Shown: in pieces, positions 24,371-32,930 of the stretch
Layout: each line of letters begins with the position of its first letter
How positions within the stretch are numbered: the stretch's first letter is position 1
Assembly (NCBI GenBank): GCA_050249955.1
Contig: JBFWPN010000002.1
Coordinates: 124,001 to 188,000, forward strand
DNA: 64,000 bases
Reading direction: 5' to 3'
Source of the DNA: CAVVIG01 sp050249955
Lineage (GTDB): Bacteria > Acidobacteriota > Vicinamibacteria > Vicinamibacterales > CAVVIG01
The notes under the pieces: generated by a model
Told to the model about the DNA's origin: nothing
The model's input: the letters and a program-made list of their open reading frames with translations, nothing else
The model's database searches: none
Translations under genes and position numbers: made by a program

Positions 24371-26197
24371 TCAGGCCCAGGCGCGGACCTGACCGTCGCG
24401 TGCCTCGAGCAGTTCGCCGATCGTGATGGCCGCGTGGATCAGCCCGACGTGCGTGTAGGCCTGCGGGAAGTTGCCGAGCAGGGCGCCGGTGGCCGGGTCG
24501 ATGTCTTCGGAGAACAGCCCCACCGGGTTCTCGTGGGCGGCCACACGACGGAAGAGGTCGACGGCATCGTCCAGGCGTCCAACGAGGGCAAGGGCCTCGG
24601 CCATCCAGAACGAGCAGATGGTGAACGCGCTGGTCGGGAGGCCGAAGTCGTCCTCGTTCCGGTAGCGCATCATCAGCCCCCGATCCATGAGCCGCGCCTG
24701 GTAGGCCTCGACAGTGCGGGCGAAACGGGGGTCTCTCGCATCGATGATGCCGATGGTGGCCAAGAGCAGGTTGGCCGCATCCGGGAATCGGCCCTTCAAC
24801 GCCTGCGTGAAGAAGCCGTGGGTGTGGCTGAAGCCGTCCGCCAGGACGATCGATCGCTCGGCCGTCGCCACCGCCTCCCACCGCTCTGCCGTGGCGTGCC
24901 GCCCCAGCGAGTGCGCGAGGCGGGCTCCGCGCGAGATGGCCGCCCAGCACATGGCCCTCGAGAACGTGTGGACGTTCATGGTCGTGCGGTACTCCCAGAT
25001 GCCCGTGTCCGGCGTGGGAGCCGCGGTGATCGCCTCCTCGACCAGGCGCTCGATGAGCGGGAAGTACTGCTGCCCGTCTCCGTCGATGATTCGGGGGTCG
25101 GCCAGCAAGGTGTGCAGGCAGAGGATGACCTCACCCATGAGGTCGTTCTGCCGTTGATGCATCGCGTGGTTGCCGATGCGGACGTGGCCATTTCCACCAA
25201 ACCCGGCGAGGTGCGGAAGGTGCATCTCCTCGAGATCCCGCCGGCCATCGATGCCGTACAGGGGCTGAAGAGGACCGGAGTCGGCCACGTCGCGAAGGAA
25301 TCGCAGGAACTGTTCCCCCTCCTGCAGGTGGCTGAGGCGTCGCAGGGCTTCGACGACGAATGCGGCGTCCCTGAGCCAGCAGTAGCGGTAGTCCCACGTG
25401 CGCGGCGTGCCCATCGCTTCTGGGATGCTCGTGGTGGCGGCGGCGATGATGGCGCCGGTGTCCTGGTATGCGTGCAGCTTCAGGCAGAGCGCCGACCTGA
25501 GCACACGTTCGGGCTCGAAGAGCGGCAGCGCGCAGGTCTGGGACCACCGCTGCCATCCGGCAATGGTGTGCTCGAGATCGCGGAGGATGCCACCGAGGTT
25601 CGTAAGCGAGGGCGGCTGCCCGTAGGTCAACGAGAACCAGAGCGGCCGGTCCACGGCGCACGCCCGCGAGTCGAGCACGTAGGGGATCGGGACGTTGCTC
25701 TGGAGTACCAGCGGTGCGGTGCCGCCCTGTACCTCGATGCCGGTGCCGGTCTCGGTCAGGACCGGCTGTGTCCGGGCGTAGTCGGGACGGGGGTCGAAGC
25801 GGACCCGGACCATGGGACGCCCGCGGAGCGGCCTGACCAGCCTGACGAGCTGGATCGGCGCCCGGACGTCGAGCCCCACGGGGATACGCGGAGCAAAGTC
25901 CACCACCTCCCACGCGCAGTCTCCGGCGTCGAAGGTGGTGACGAGGACGTTGCTGTTGCGGATGTAGCGTTGCGTGCCTGTGATCGTGCCGCTCTCGGGA
26001 GCGATGCTGAAGCTTCCGCCGCGCTCCTGGTCCAGCAGGCTTCCGAACACGGACGGGGAATCGAACCGCGGGAGGCACAGCCACTCGATGGCACTCGTAG
26101 GCGATACGAGGGCCAACACGCGACCGTTGCCAATCGCGCCGTGGTCCAGGCGCGGGTGTGGTGGAGTCGCACGGGGGGCGTCGCTGACTACGGCCAT
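24371..26197 (-). CDS. Glycoside hydrolase family 15 protein (glucoamylase / trehalase-like)
   Basis: A 608-residue GH15 enzyme. It opens with the N-terminal beta-domain seen in bacterial GH15 (IGNGRVLALVSPTSAIEWLCLPRFD split over residues about 19-45), followed by the (alpha/alpha)6 barrel with the family signature WDYRYCWLRDAAF near residue 270, which carries catalytic-site residues. No signal peptide is seen, so it acts in the cytoplasm, where bacterial relatives hydrolyse trehalose or alpha-glucans. Substrate remains open between trehalose and maltodextrin. Confidence 0.9.
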   Translation of the reverse strand: MAVVSDAPRATPPHPRLDHGAIGNGRVLALVSPTSAIEWLCLPRFDSPSVFGSLLDQERGGSFSIAPESGTITGTQRYIRNSNVLVTTFDAGDCAWEVVDFAPRIPVGLDVRAPIQLVRLVRPLRGRPMVRVRFDPRPDYARTQPVLTETGTGIEVQGGTAPLVLQSNVPIPYVLDSRACAVDRPLWFSLTYGQPPSLTNLGGILRDLEHTIAGWQRWSQTCALPLFEPERVLRSALCLKLHAYQDTGAIIAAATTSIPEAMGTPRTWDYRYCWLRDAAFVVEALRRLSHLQEGEQFLRFLRDVADSGPLQPLYGIDGRRDLEEMHLPHLAGFGGNGHVRIGNHAMHQRQNDLMGEVILCLHTLLADPRIIDGDGQQYFPLIERLVEEAITAAPTPDTGIWEYRTTMNVHTFSRAMCWAAISRGARLAHSLGRHATAERWEAVATAERSIVLADGFSHTHGFFTQALKGRFPDAANLLLATIGIIDARDPRFARTVEAYQARLMDRGLMMRYRNEDDFGLPTSAFTICSFWMAEALALVGRLDDAVDLFRRVAAHENPVGLFSEDIDPATGALLGNFPQAYTHVGLIHAAITIGELLEARDGQVRAWA

Positions 26198-26282
26198 CGT
26201 TGTCTGGTGGGTGAGCGGACGGCTGGCAGGTTGCGCGAGACGCCTGCTACGGCTGGGAGCGGATGCTGGACCGCCCGGAGGC

Positions 26283-26765
26283 CTAGTGCCGCTCCTCCAG
26301 GTCGCCGAGCTGCTGCGCCAGGTAGTTGTCGAGGCCGATCTGCTCGATCAGCTGAAGCTGCGTCTCGAGGAAGTCGACGTGTCCTTCTTCATCGCGGAGC
26401 AGGCTGGCGAAGAGATCGCGTGAGGCATGGTCAGCCGCTTCCATGGCCACCTTGATGTTGTCATTGTAGGCGACGACGGCCTTCAGCTCGAGGTCGAGGT
26501 CGTTGCGAAATTGCGCCCGGACGTCAGCACCGATGGTGAGGGCCATCGGCTGCATGACGGGCGTGCCCTCCAAGAACAGCACCCTTTCGAGCAGCTTCTC
26601 CGCATGCTTCATCTCGTCGATCGACTGCTTGCGGATGTACGAGCCGAGCCTGTGATAGCCCCAGTTATGGAGCATCTCCGCATGCACGAAGTACTGGTTG
26701 ATGGCCGTTAGTTCTTCCTGGAGCGCCTGGTTGAGGCGCGCAATCACCTGAGCATCACCACGCAT
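26283..26765 (-). CDS. bfr: Bacterioferritin
   Basis: A 160-residue iron-storage subunit; 24 copies form a cage with ferroxidase sites and shared hemes. Di-iron ligands are visible as E18 (EELTAINQY), E51 with H54 (DEMKHAE), and the DEEGH pair near residue 130. The heme-ligand Met of bacterioferritins is present in IDEMKHAE. A GAGGAG Shine-Dalgarno lies 6 nt before the ATG. The small Cys-rich gene is directly upstream with a 47-nt gap, and both lie behind a Fur-like operator, consistent with iron-responsive expression. Confidence 0.96.
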   Translation of the reverse strand: MRGDAQVIARLNQALQEELTAINQYFVHAEMLHNWGYHRLGSYIRKQSIDEMKHAEKLLERVLFLEGTPVMQPMALTIGADVRAQFRNDLDLELKAVVAYNDNIKVAMEAADHASRDLFASLLRDEEGHVDFLETQLQLIEQIGLDNYLAQQLGDLEERH

Positions 26766-26812
26766 TGGGACTCCTCGCTCGACTGCGTTGCAGGATTCGG
26801 TCCGAGCGCCAT

Positions 26813-27109
26813 TCAGGCGACGCTCACCGAGCGGTCGACCTCGTCCCAGCCATTACCCGCGAAGGTTGACCGGAGACGACCGGCGAAGGTGAGTGCGGCC
26901 TGTCGCGCGGCGAACTGGTACGCGCCGTAGACCCTGCTGTTGCGAACGAGGTTGACCCGGTAGCAGTTCTGCTCGGTCCGCAGCTCGCAGACCAGATGGG
27001 TTCTGCCACGCCGGCACTGCCACACCGATTCGCACGGACAGCCGGACGCGACAGGTGCCTCGCCATGCACAGCTACAGGCTGGCGGTCGCTGGTTGGATT
27101 GTCGTTCAT
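26813..27109 (-). CDS. Small Cys-rich protein of unknown function in the iron locus
   Basis: A 98-residue protein from ATG 27109. It is not recognisable as bacterioferritin-associated ferredoxin. It has five cysteines clustered near residues 24-50 in the pattern CPCxxxxxxC...C...C (GCPCESVWQC, LVCEL, NCYRV), then a basic region and an aromatic-rich C-terminal half (GAYQFAARQAALTFAGRL). The cysteines could bind a metal or Fe-S cluster. It sits between bfr and a Fur-like operator 41 nt upstream of its start, so an iron-linked role is likely. Function not assigned. Confidence 0.6.
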   Translation of the reverse strand: MNDNPTSDRQPVAVHGEAPVASGCPCESVWQCRRGRTHLVCELRTEQNCYRVNLVRNSRVYGAYQFAARQAALTFAGRLRSTFAGNGWDEVDRSVSVA

Positions 27110-27148
27110 TGGAGCCCCGCAAACGAGAAAGAAGTGATCGTCGAATAT

Positions 27149-27167
27149 GATACTGAGTCTCAGTATA
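27149..27167. promoter_or_regulatory. Fur-like operator 1 (9-1-9 inverted repeat)
   Basis: The sequence holds a perfect 8-bp inverted repeat ATACTGAG-T-CTCAGTAT (27150-27166). Read as a 19-bp 9-1-9 site it matches the classical Fur consensus at about 13 of 19 positions. It lies about 40 nt upstream of the small Cys-rich gene (minus strand). It shares the core TGATAnTGAGTCTCAnTA with operator 2. The regulator could be Fur or another iron repressor. Confidence 0.6.
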
Positions 27168-27272
27168 GCAGGATGTTCAGCACAACTCGTCGAATTCAGG
27201 CCACATTTTCGGAACTTCAATATAGGACTTGACTGGTCTTATTTCCAGATGTTAGCGTCGGAGGCATATTTT

Positions 27273-27291
27273 GATATTGAGTCTCATTACT
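27273..27291. promoter_or_regulatory. Fur-like operator 2
   Basis: GATATTGAG-T-CTCATTACT is an imperfect copy of operator 1, with the same TGAGTCTCA core and about 13 of 19 matches to the Fur consensus. It ends 28 nt before the PepSY gene's ATG at 27319, where a bound repressor would block transcription of the siderophore-uptake genes. Confidence 0.6.
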
Positions 27292-27318
27292 GTATTGCAA
27301 CGCTTGAGGCCTCGTTCG

Positions 27319-28530
27319 ATGGTTCGCAGAGTCCTGTTCTGGATGCACCTCACGGCCGGCGTCGTGGCCGGCCTCATCATCCTCGTCATGAGCGCTACCG
27401 GCGTGGCGCTCACCTACGAGCGTCAGGTCAACGAGTGGAGCACGGCGCACCTCCGGTCCGAGGCGCCGTCGCCCGGCGCGGCGCGGCTGCCCCTCGAGCG
27501 GCTGCTCGTCGTCGTGGCGCAATCCCATCCTGGGACCACGGTCACCGGCGCCACCATCAGCGCAGGTGCCGACGCGCCGGTCACCGTGACGACCGATTCC
27601 AGCCCCATCTACGTGGATGCCTACACAGGCCGGGAACTGGGCGAGCGGCGAGGGGCCGCCCTCAGGGAAACACTGGCCTCGCTGCGCGCGTGGCATCGCT
27701 GGCTGGCGGCCGAGGGTGACCAGAGATCCACTGCCAGGAGCATCACGGGCTGGTCCAATCTTCTCTTCCTGTTCATCGTTGTCTCCGGGATCTACCTCTG
27801 GTTGCCGCGGGTGCTCACCTGGAGCCAGATTCGACAGGTGCTCTTCTTCCGGTCGGCTTATGGCACCGCCAAGGCCCGCGACTTCAACTGGCACAACGTC
27901 ATCGGGATCTGGACGGCGATCCCGCTCTTCATCGTCGTCCTCGGTGCGGTGCCTATCTCGTTTCCGTGGGCGAGTGACCTGGTCTACAGGATTGTGGGCG
28001 ATGAGCCTCCGCCCCGGCGTGGGGAAGGTGCCGGGCCGCGTCCGGGGACGGGCAGGCCTCCGGCCCGACAGTCCGAGTCGCGCTCGATGCCTCAGGCGTC
28101 TCTCGCTGGCCTGGACACCGGTGTCGCGCGTGCGATCGCCGACCAGCCTGACTGGCGCACGGTCACGGTCCGCCTGCCGCGTCGCGCCGACGAACCGCTT
28201 CCTTTCACCGTCGATCGCGGTGACGGGGGGCAGCCACAGCTGCGCTCGAGCCTGACTGTTTCCAGGACCGGCGACGTGACCGCGCGCGAGACGTTCGCGG
28301 ATCAGAGCACGGGACGCCGGCTGCGCAGCATCCTGCGCTTCGCCCACACGGGCGAGGTGCTTGGCCTGCTTGGCCAGACCGTGGCCGGACTTGCGTCGGC
28401 CGGAGCTGTCGTCATGGTCTGGACCGGCCTGGCCCTGACCCTGCGACGCTTCCGCGCCTGGCAGGTGCGACGCACGGAGTTCAGCACAGGGCCCCAGACC
28501 GGCGTGGCCGCGTCCGCAGGCCGTTCCTAG
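27319..28530 (+). CDS. PepSY-associated TM protein (iron-regulated PiuB-like)
   Basis: A 403-residue inner-membrane protein. ATG 27319 is chosen because translation from there begins with a basic segment and TM1 (VLFWMHLTAGVVAGLIIL); upstream in-frame TTG codons lie within the operator. Three more TM segments are visible (near 150, 210 and 370), with a soluble PepSY-type region between. PiuB-like proteins accompany TonB-dependent siderophore receptors and may reduce or release ferric siderophore. The receptor gene follows after 17 nt. Confidence 0.85.
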   Translation: MVRRVLFWMHLTAGVVAGLIILVMSATGVALTYERQVNEWSTAHLRSEAPSPGAARLPLERLLVVVAQSHPGTTVTGATISAGADAPVTVTTDSSPIYVDAYTGRELGERRGAALRETLASLRAWHRWLAAEGDQRSTARSITGWSNLLFLFIVVSGIYLWLPRVLTWSQIRQVLFFRSAYGTAKARDFNWHNVIGIWTAIPLFIVVLGAVPISFPWASDLVYRIVGDEPPPRRGEGAGPRPGTGRPPARQSESRSMPQASLAGLDTGVARAIADQPDWRTVTVRLPRRADEPLPFTVDRGDGGQPQLRSSLTVSRTGDVTARETFADQSTGRRLRSILRFAHTGEVLGLLGQTVAGLASAGAVVMVWTGLALTLRRFRAWQVRRTEFSTGPQTGVAASAGRS

Positions 28531-28547
28531 CAAGGCGAGTCATCAGC

Positions 28548-31046
28548 GTGTCCAGAATTCGCTCCGAACGGGTACTCACCACCGTGCATCTTGCCCCCTC
28601 GACGCGGCGCGCGCGCCTTCTGGTGCTTGGCGCGGCGGCGGTCACCCAGGCAGTGCCCGCAGCGGCCGCCGTGCAGGACACCCAGAGTCCTCGCCCGGGC
28701 GCTGAGGGCCTGGCCAGAATACAGACCTTTCAGTTCGACATTCCGGAAGGCACGCTCGACGAGGTCATCGTTGCCGTGCGCGCGATCACCGGTGTCAATG
28801 TCGTGATCGCCAGCGAGGAACTCAGAAGCCTGCCCACAACGGGCGTCCGCGGTGTGATGACGGTGGAGGCTGCCCTCGCCCTATTGCTCTCGGGCACCCC
28901 GATGCGGGCCACGGTGCTGGCCGACCGGATCGAGGTGGCGCTCGCGCCGTTGTCCGAAAGTGTCAGCGTGGTCGGCGTCGCCGCCAGGCCGAACGTCACC
29001 TCGCCTCGGTACACAGTGCCGCTCCGCGACGTTGCACAGACCGTGGCGATCGTGCCGCGCAGCGTCATCGACGAGCGGGCCGCAACGACGCTGACCGACG
29101 TACTACGGAATGTTCCGGGTATCACGCTCCAGGCCGGGGAAGGCGGAGGCGCGTCCAATACCGCCGGTGACATGTTCAACATGCGCGGCTTCAGCGCGAA
29201 CAACAGCCTGTTCGTCGACAACGTGCGGGACAGCGGACTGATGGCGAGGGACGTGTTCAACGTCGAGCAGGTCGAGGTCTTCATGGGCCCGAGCGGCGCT
29301 GACGTCGGCCGCGGCACGGCGGCCGGATACGTGAACATGGCCACCAAGCGTCCGCACGTCGGCACGTCCATGGCGGTGAGCGGGGCGGTCGGCACCGCCA
29401 GCCAGGGGCGGGTGACCGCCGACATGAACTGGAGTCCAGCAGGAGGAGGCCGGGAGAGCTGGTGGTCCCGCTCCGGGTTCCGCTTGAATGTCCTCTGGCA
29501 GGATCGGGGCGTGCCCGGACGCGATCACGTGAAGAACCAGGGCACCGGCATTGCGCCGGCCGCGGCGTTTGGCCTGGGCACGCGCACCAGGGTTTTTGCC
29601 AGCGGCCAGTTCGCTCGTCAGGACAACGTGCCCGACTACGGCATCCCGACCGCCGGGTGGCGCGACACGCTGCTGGCGCCTGGCGTCGTGCAGACGCCGC
29701 AGGCCGTGCGCCAGGCGAACTACTACGGCAGTCTTGGCTACGACTACGACCGCGCGGAGCAGGATGCCGGCCTCCTCCGGGTCGAGCACGACGTGCGGCG
29801 CAACCTGTCGGTCTACAACCAGACGCGCATCAACCGCACGCACCGCGACGCCGTGCTCTCGTCCATCCAGAACATCGCGGCGTACGCTCCGGCGACCCAG
29901 TCGGTCACCATCAGCCGGCAGGGCAATGAGCGGCAGAACACCATCGTCTCCAACCAGACCTCCATCGTCGGCCGATTCGCGACCGGATCACTGCGTCACG
30001 GCATCAGCGGTGGTGTCGAGGTCCTGCGCGAGGAGCAGTTCGCGCCAGGCAAGCAGGGCCTCGGCACGCGCGCGGCCGTGGATATCTTTGCGCCGAATCC
30101 GCGGGATCCTCTTTCCGGGTACGGGCCGGGGCGTTCGCTGGCGGAAACCTCGGGTGCGACGGGCAGTGTCGCCGCGTACGCCAACGATTCGGTGGAGATT
30201 GGAAACCGCTGGCTCCTGGCGGCCGGGTTCCGCGCCGAGCGCTACCGGACGGACTATCTGGCTGTCGACGCTGCTGGGGCGGTCACGACGGACCTGGCGG
30301 CGAACGGTACGCTCCTCAGCAGCCGGGTGAGCACGCTGTTCCGCCTGACACCGGCGTCGAACATCTACATCGCATACGGCACCACGGCGACGCCTCCAGG
30401 CGAATCGAACTTCCAGCTGAGTGCGACGGCGAACAACGTCAACAATCCAAACCTCGAACCGCAGCGGTCCGCGAACCTTGAAGTCGGCACGAAGGTCGAC
30501 GTGAGCGGCGGACGGCTGTCCCTGAGTGCAGCCGGCTTCCGCACGAGAAACAGGAACATCATCTATACGATCGACGCGACCGCCGTGCCCCCGCTGTTCA
30601 ATCAGGACGACGACCAGTTGGTGCGCGGCGTCACGGTTGGCGCGCTCGGCCGGATCACACCGAGGTGGCAGGTGCTGGCCAACGCTGCCTACCTCGACGC
30701 GGAGCTCCAGAGCCAGGGGGCAAACAACGGGAATCGGCTCACGCTGACACCCGCCGTCTCCGGCAGCCTGTGGACGACCTATCTGGTGGGTCGTGGCGTC
30801 TCGGTTGGCGGCGGCCTGCAGCACGTCGGCACGTCATGGGCGAACACCGCCAACACGATTCGGCTTCCTGCGTACACCCTGGTGGACGGCCTGGTCGAGT
30901 ACGCCACGAATGCCCACCTGACCTTCCGCCTGAACATCAGCAACGTGACGGATGCCGTCTACGTGCGGAACGTGAACAACAACGGCGGACGCTACAACCC
31001 TGGCCAGCGCCGGGCTGCGCTCCTGACCACCAGCGTCAGGTTCTGA
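28548..31046 (+). CDS. TonB-dependent siderophore receptor with N-terminal STN domain
   Basis: An 832-residue outer-membrane receptor. After a signal peptide (ending near AAAAVQD) comes an STN domain (about 60-125) typical of transducing receptors, then the plug (about 150-270; VPRSVIDERAATTLTDVLRNVPGI, MRGF, GxxSxxDVGRGTAAGYVN) and a 22-strand barrel ending in a terminal Phe. STN receptors usually signal through FecR/FecI-type proteins, yet no such pair is adjacent; the ECF pair at 54 kb is far away. It imports a ferric siderophore, identity unknown. Start GTG 28548. Confidence 0.92.
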   Translation: MSRIRSERVLTTVHLAPSTRRARLLVLGAAAVTQAVPAAAAVQDTQSPRPGAEGLARIQTFQFDIPEGTLDEVIVAVRAITGVNVVIASEELRSLPTTGVRGVMTVEAALALLLSGTPMRATVLADRIEVALAPLSESVSVVGVAARPNVTSPRYTVPLRDVAQTVAIVPRSVIDERAATTLTDVLRNVPGITLQAGEGGGASNTAGDMFNMRGFSANNSLFVDNVRDSGLMARDVFNVEQVEVFMGPSGADVGRGTAAGYVNMATKRPHVGTSMAVSGAVGTASQGRVTADMNWSPAGGGRESWWSRSGFRLNVLWQDRGVPGRDHVKNQGTGIAPAAAFGLGTRTRVFASGQFARQDNVPDYGIPTAGWRDTLLAPGVVQTPQAVRQANYYGSLGYDYDRAEQDAGLLRVEHDVRRNLSVYNQTRINRTHRDAVLSSIQNIAAYAPATQSVTISRQGNERQNTIVSNQTSIVGRFATGSLRHGISGGVEVLREEQFAPGKQGLGTRAAVDIFAPNPRDPLSGYGPGRSLAETSGATGSVAAYANDSVEIGNRWLLAAGFRAERYRTDYLAVDAAGAVTTDLAANGTLLSSRVSTLFRLTPASNIYIAYGTTATPPGESNFQLSATANNVNNPNLEPQRSANLEVGTKVDVSGGRLSLSAAGFRTRNRNIIYTIDATAVPPLFNQDDDQLVRGVTVGALGRITPRWQVLANAAYLDAELQSQGANNGNRLTLTPAVSGSLWTTYLVGRGVSVGGGLQHVGTSWANTANTIRLPAYTLVDGLVEYATNAHLTFRLNISNVTDAVYVRNVNNNGGRYNPGQRRAALLTTSVRF

Positions 31047-31055
31047 GGCACGACC

Positions 31056-31733
31056 ATGCTCATCGAGATTCCCGGCGTCCTTACGGCGGCGCAGGTGCGC
31101 GAGGCGCGTGCGCAGCTCGACGCCACGGCCTGGGTGGACGGCCGTGCCACGGCGGGCCCACAGTCGGCGCAGGTGAAGGATAACGAGCAGCTGCCTGAGG
31201 ACCACCCACTTGCGCGTGACCTTGGTCGCGCCATCATCGGGGCGCTGCAGCAGCATCCGCTCTTCATGTCGGCTGCGCTGCCGCTGCGCGTCTTTCCCCC
31301 GTTGTTCAACCGCTACGGCGAGGGGCGCGCATTTGGGAGCCATGTCGACAACGCCATCCGGTACGCCGGCGGCAGCCAGCCGCTCCGGACCGATCTCTCG
31401 CTGACGCTATTCCTGGCTGAGCCCGATGAGTACGACGGCGGGGAGCTGATGGTGGAGGACACCTACGGGGTTCACGCGGTGAAGCTGCCAGCCGGCCATG
31501 CCGTGCTCTACCCGTCGACCAGCCTGCACCACGTGCGCCCCGTGACCCGCGGATGCCGCGTCGCGTCGTTCTTCTGGATTCAGAGCATGATCCGCAGCGA
31601 CGGCGACCGGGCGCTGCTGTTCGACCTCGACAGCGCCATCCAGAGGCTCGTGGTCGACCAGCCGGAGCACCCGTCCCTCGTGCCGCTCACCGGCGTGTAC
31701 CACAACCTGCTGCGCCGATGGGCGGAGATCTGA
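31056..31733 (+). CDS. PKHD-type Fe(II)/2-oxoglutarate hydroxylase (PiuC/YbiX family)
   Basis: A 225-residue dioxygenase, the normal length for YbiX/PiuC. The metal triad is visible as H96 and D98 in GSHVDNAI and H158 in SLHHVRPV; R168 fits the 2-oxoglutarate contact. It is the third gene of the iron-regulated run, 9 nt after the receptor, as in the piuABC-type loci of proteobacteria. Its substrate, possibly a siderophore or peptide, is not known. Confidence 0.92.
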   Translation: MLIEIPGVLTAAQVREARAQLDATAWVDGRATAGPQSAQVKDNEQLPEDHPLARDLGRAIIGALQQHPLFMSAALPLRVFPPLFNRYGEGRAFGSHVDNAIRYAGGSQPLRTDLSLTLFLAEPDEYDGGELMVEDTYGVHAVKLPAGHAVLYPSTSLHHVRPVTRGCRVASFFWIQSMIRSDGDRALLFDLDSAIQRLVVDQPEHPSLVPLTGVYHNLLRRWAEI

Positions 31734-32596
31734 CGGCGACGCCAGAGTCGTTGCGGCGCCTGGCCACGGCGCACATGCAGGCTGGGCGCGACCTGATGCA
31801 TGGTGGACGACCAGAGGCGGTCGGGAGAGCGCTCGCGCTGTTCGATCGCGCCGTGGCGATCAGGCGTGGCCTGTCCACTCGCGGTGCGCTCGACGATTAC
31901 GATCTGGCCGGCGCGTGGCTCAATCGGGCCGAGGCCCTGCTCGTACTTGGCGCTCCCGGGCACCTCGACTCCGCCGTGCGTGCGACAGACGAGGCCGTGG
32001 CGCTCCTGGAACGCTGGCCGCAGGTGAGGGACGCGAGAATGACGCTGCGCCTCGCGACTGCCCTGCAGAACCGGGCTGTCGCCCTTCGACGCCTGCAGCG
32101 CGAGCCCTGGAGAGTCACGAACGACCTGTTTCGGGCCATCGCGCTGTTGGACACGATCGCAGATGCGGATCCGCACGTCGGCACCCGGAGCGCTGCTGTG
32201 TGGGTGAACATCGCCGACGTGCAGGCGGGGGAGAGCGATCCTGCTGCATGGCAGCGTGCCCTCCAGTCCGCCGAGTGTGCGCTTGCACGGGTGGCGGGTC
32301 TAGAGGGTACGGAGCACGAGGCGGCGTTCATCGCGGTGCAGGCACGCCGGATCTACTGCCAGGCTGCGGCGCGCTGCCTCGCCTTCGGCGAACCCGACGT
32401 CCGCGCCGATCTCGTCGGGGCCACGAGCGACGCCGCCGAGGACGCCCTGAGGCTGATTGCCCACTGGTCGGGCCGCGATCACGCAGGCCGGCTCAATGGC
32501 GACGACCTGTTCGAGTTCGGTCGCCTGCTGTACGGCGAGTATCAGCCGCAGTTTCTGGCGGAGTTCGAGGCCGAGTTCTCGAGGCGTTCATCCTGA
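31718..32596 (+). CDS. TPR-like alpha-helical protein at the end of the iron-uptake operon
   Basis: A 292-residue, Ala/Arg-rich helical protein with TPR-like repeats (for example ALALFDRAVAIRRG, LAGAWLNRAEALLVLG, LATALQNRAVALRRL). ATG 31718 overlaps the 3' end of the hydroxylase gene by 16 nt in another frame, implying co-translation. TPR/Sel1 proteins often follow piuC-like genes. No enzymatic motif and no signal peptide are visible. Confidence 0.7.
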   Translation: MGGDLTATPESLRRLATAHMQAGRDLMHGGRPEAVGRALALFDRAVAIRRGLSTRGALDDYDLAGAWLNRAEALLVLGAPGHLDSAVRATDEAVALLERWPQVRDARMTLRLATALQNRAVALRRLQREPWRVTNDLFRAIALLDTIADADPHVGTRSAAVWVNIADVQAGESDPAAWQRALQSAECALARVAGLEGTEHEAAFIAVQARRIYCQAAARCLAFGEPDVRADLVGATSDAAEDALRLIAHWSGRDHAGRLNGDDLFEFGRLLYGEYQPQFLAEFEAEFSRRSS

Positions 32597-32633
32597 CGCG
32601 GCCCACGACGCTGGGGAGTGCAGACCGGCCGAT

Positions 32634-32650
32634 CTGTGCTGAGAGCACAG
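32634..32650 (+). terminator. Weak terminator-like hairpin after the iron operon
   Basis: CTGTGCT and AGCACAG form a 7-bp stem with a GAG loop, 38 nt beyond the TPR gene stop. No U-tract follows. The gene-free stretch 32597-32929 otherwise contains the tRNA and a repeat-like spacer. Confidence 0.3.
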
Positions 32651-32697
32651 CGAGAACACGGTGGTGTGCTGCCGAGGGATTGAATTACCGGGTGAGG

Positions 32698-32771
32698 TGG
32701 AGCGGGCTACGGGGATCGAACCCGTCTAACTGGCTTGGGAAGCCAGGGCATTACCACTATGCTAAGCCCGC
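32698..32771 (-). tRNA. tRNA-Gly (anticodon CCC)
   Basis: On the minus strand the cloverleaf is complete: acceptor GCGGGCT pairing with AGCCCGC, D arm with GTGGTAA, anticodon stem CTGGC/GCCAG with loop TTCCCAA, and a T arm ACGGG-TTCGATC-CCCGT. The anticodon CCC reads GGG. The discriminator is U73, as usual for tRNA-Gly, and CCA (32700-32698) is encoded. Confidence 0.95.
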
Positions 32772-32864
32772 AAATCGGAAGTGCTACTCGCTGATCGCCG
32801 ACTGCTAAACGTGACGTCAATCGGCGAGGCCATCACTGACGGCCGACTGGCTGCGGCACCAGAG

Positions 32865-32892
32865 ATTCTAGCAGACCCCGGCGATTCCGCAA
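32865..32892 (-). promoter_or_regulatory. Possible promoter of tRNA-Gly
   Basis: On the minus strand TTGCGG (32892-32887), a 16-bp spacer and TAGAAT (32870-32865) give a plausible sigma70-type promoter. The leader to the tRNA would be about 90 nt, which processing would remove. Confidence 0.3.
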
Positions 32893-32899
32893 TCCATTC

Positions 32900-32930
32900 A
32901 GCAATCAGCGATTAGCCTTTGGCAATCCGC
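32900..32930. repeat. Copy of a dispersed spacer repeat (GGCAATCAGCGATT-like)
   Basis: GCAATCAGCGATTAGCC followed by TTGGCAATCCGC. Related strings occur at 34302-34370 and 35429-35441, always next to the sugar-nucleotide genes. Confidence 0.45.

Larger units (their letters stand above)
27110..27318. promoter_or_regulatory. AT-rich divergent iron-regulated intergenic region
   Basis: This 209-nt gap is visibly richer in A+T than its surroundings and holds two related inverted repeats, one near each divergent start. A TTGACT (27229-27234) could be a -35 toward the PepSY gene, and CATATT (27265-27270) a -10, but they are not well spaced. The exact promoters are not resolved. Confidence 0.5.

Noticed and set aside
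24434..26455. Long plus-strand open frame opposite the GH15 gene
   Set aside because: No recognisable domain; mirrors the real minus-strand gene and then runs into bfr.
26813..27109. Cys-rich small gene considered as bacterioferritin-associated ferredoxin
   Set aside because: The Cys spacing and length do not match Bfd.
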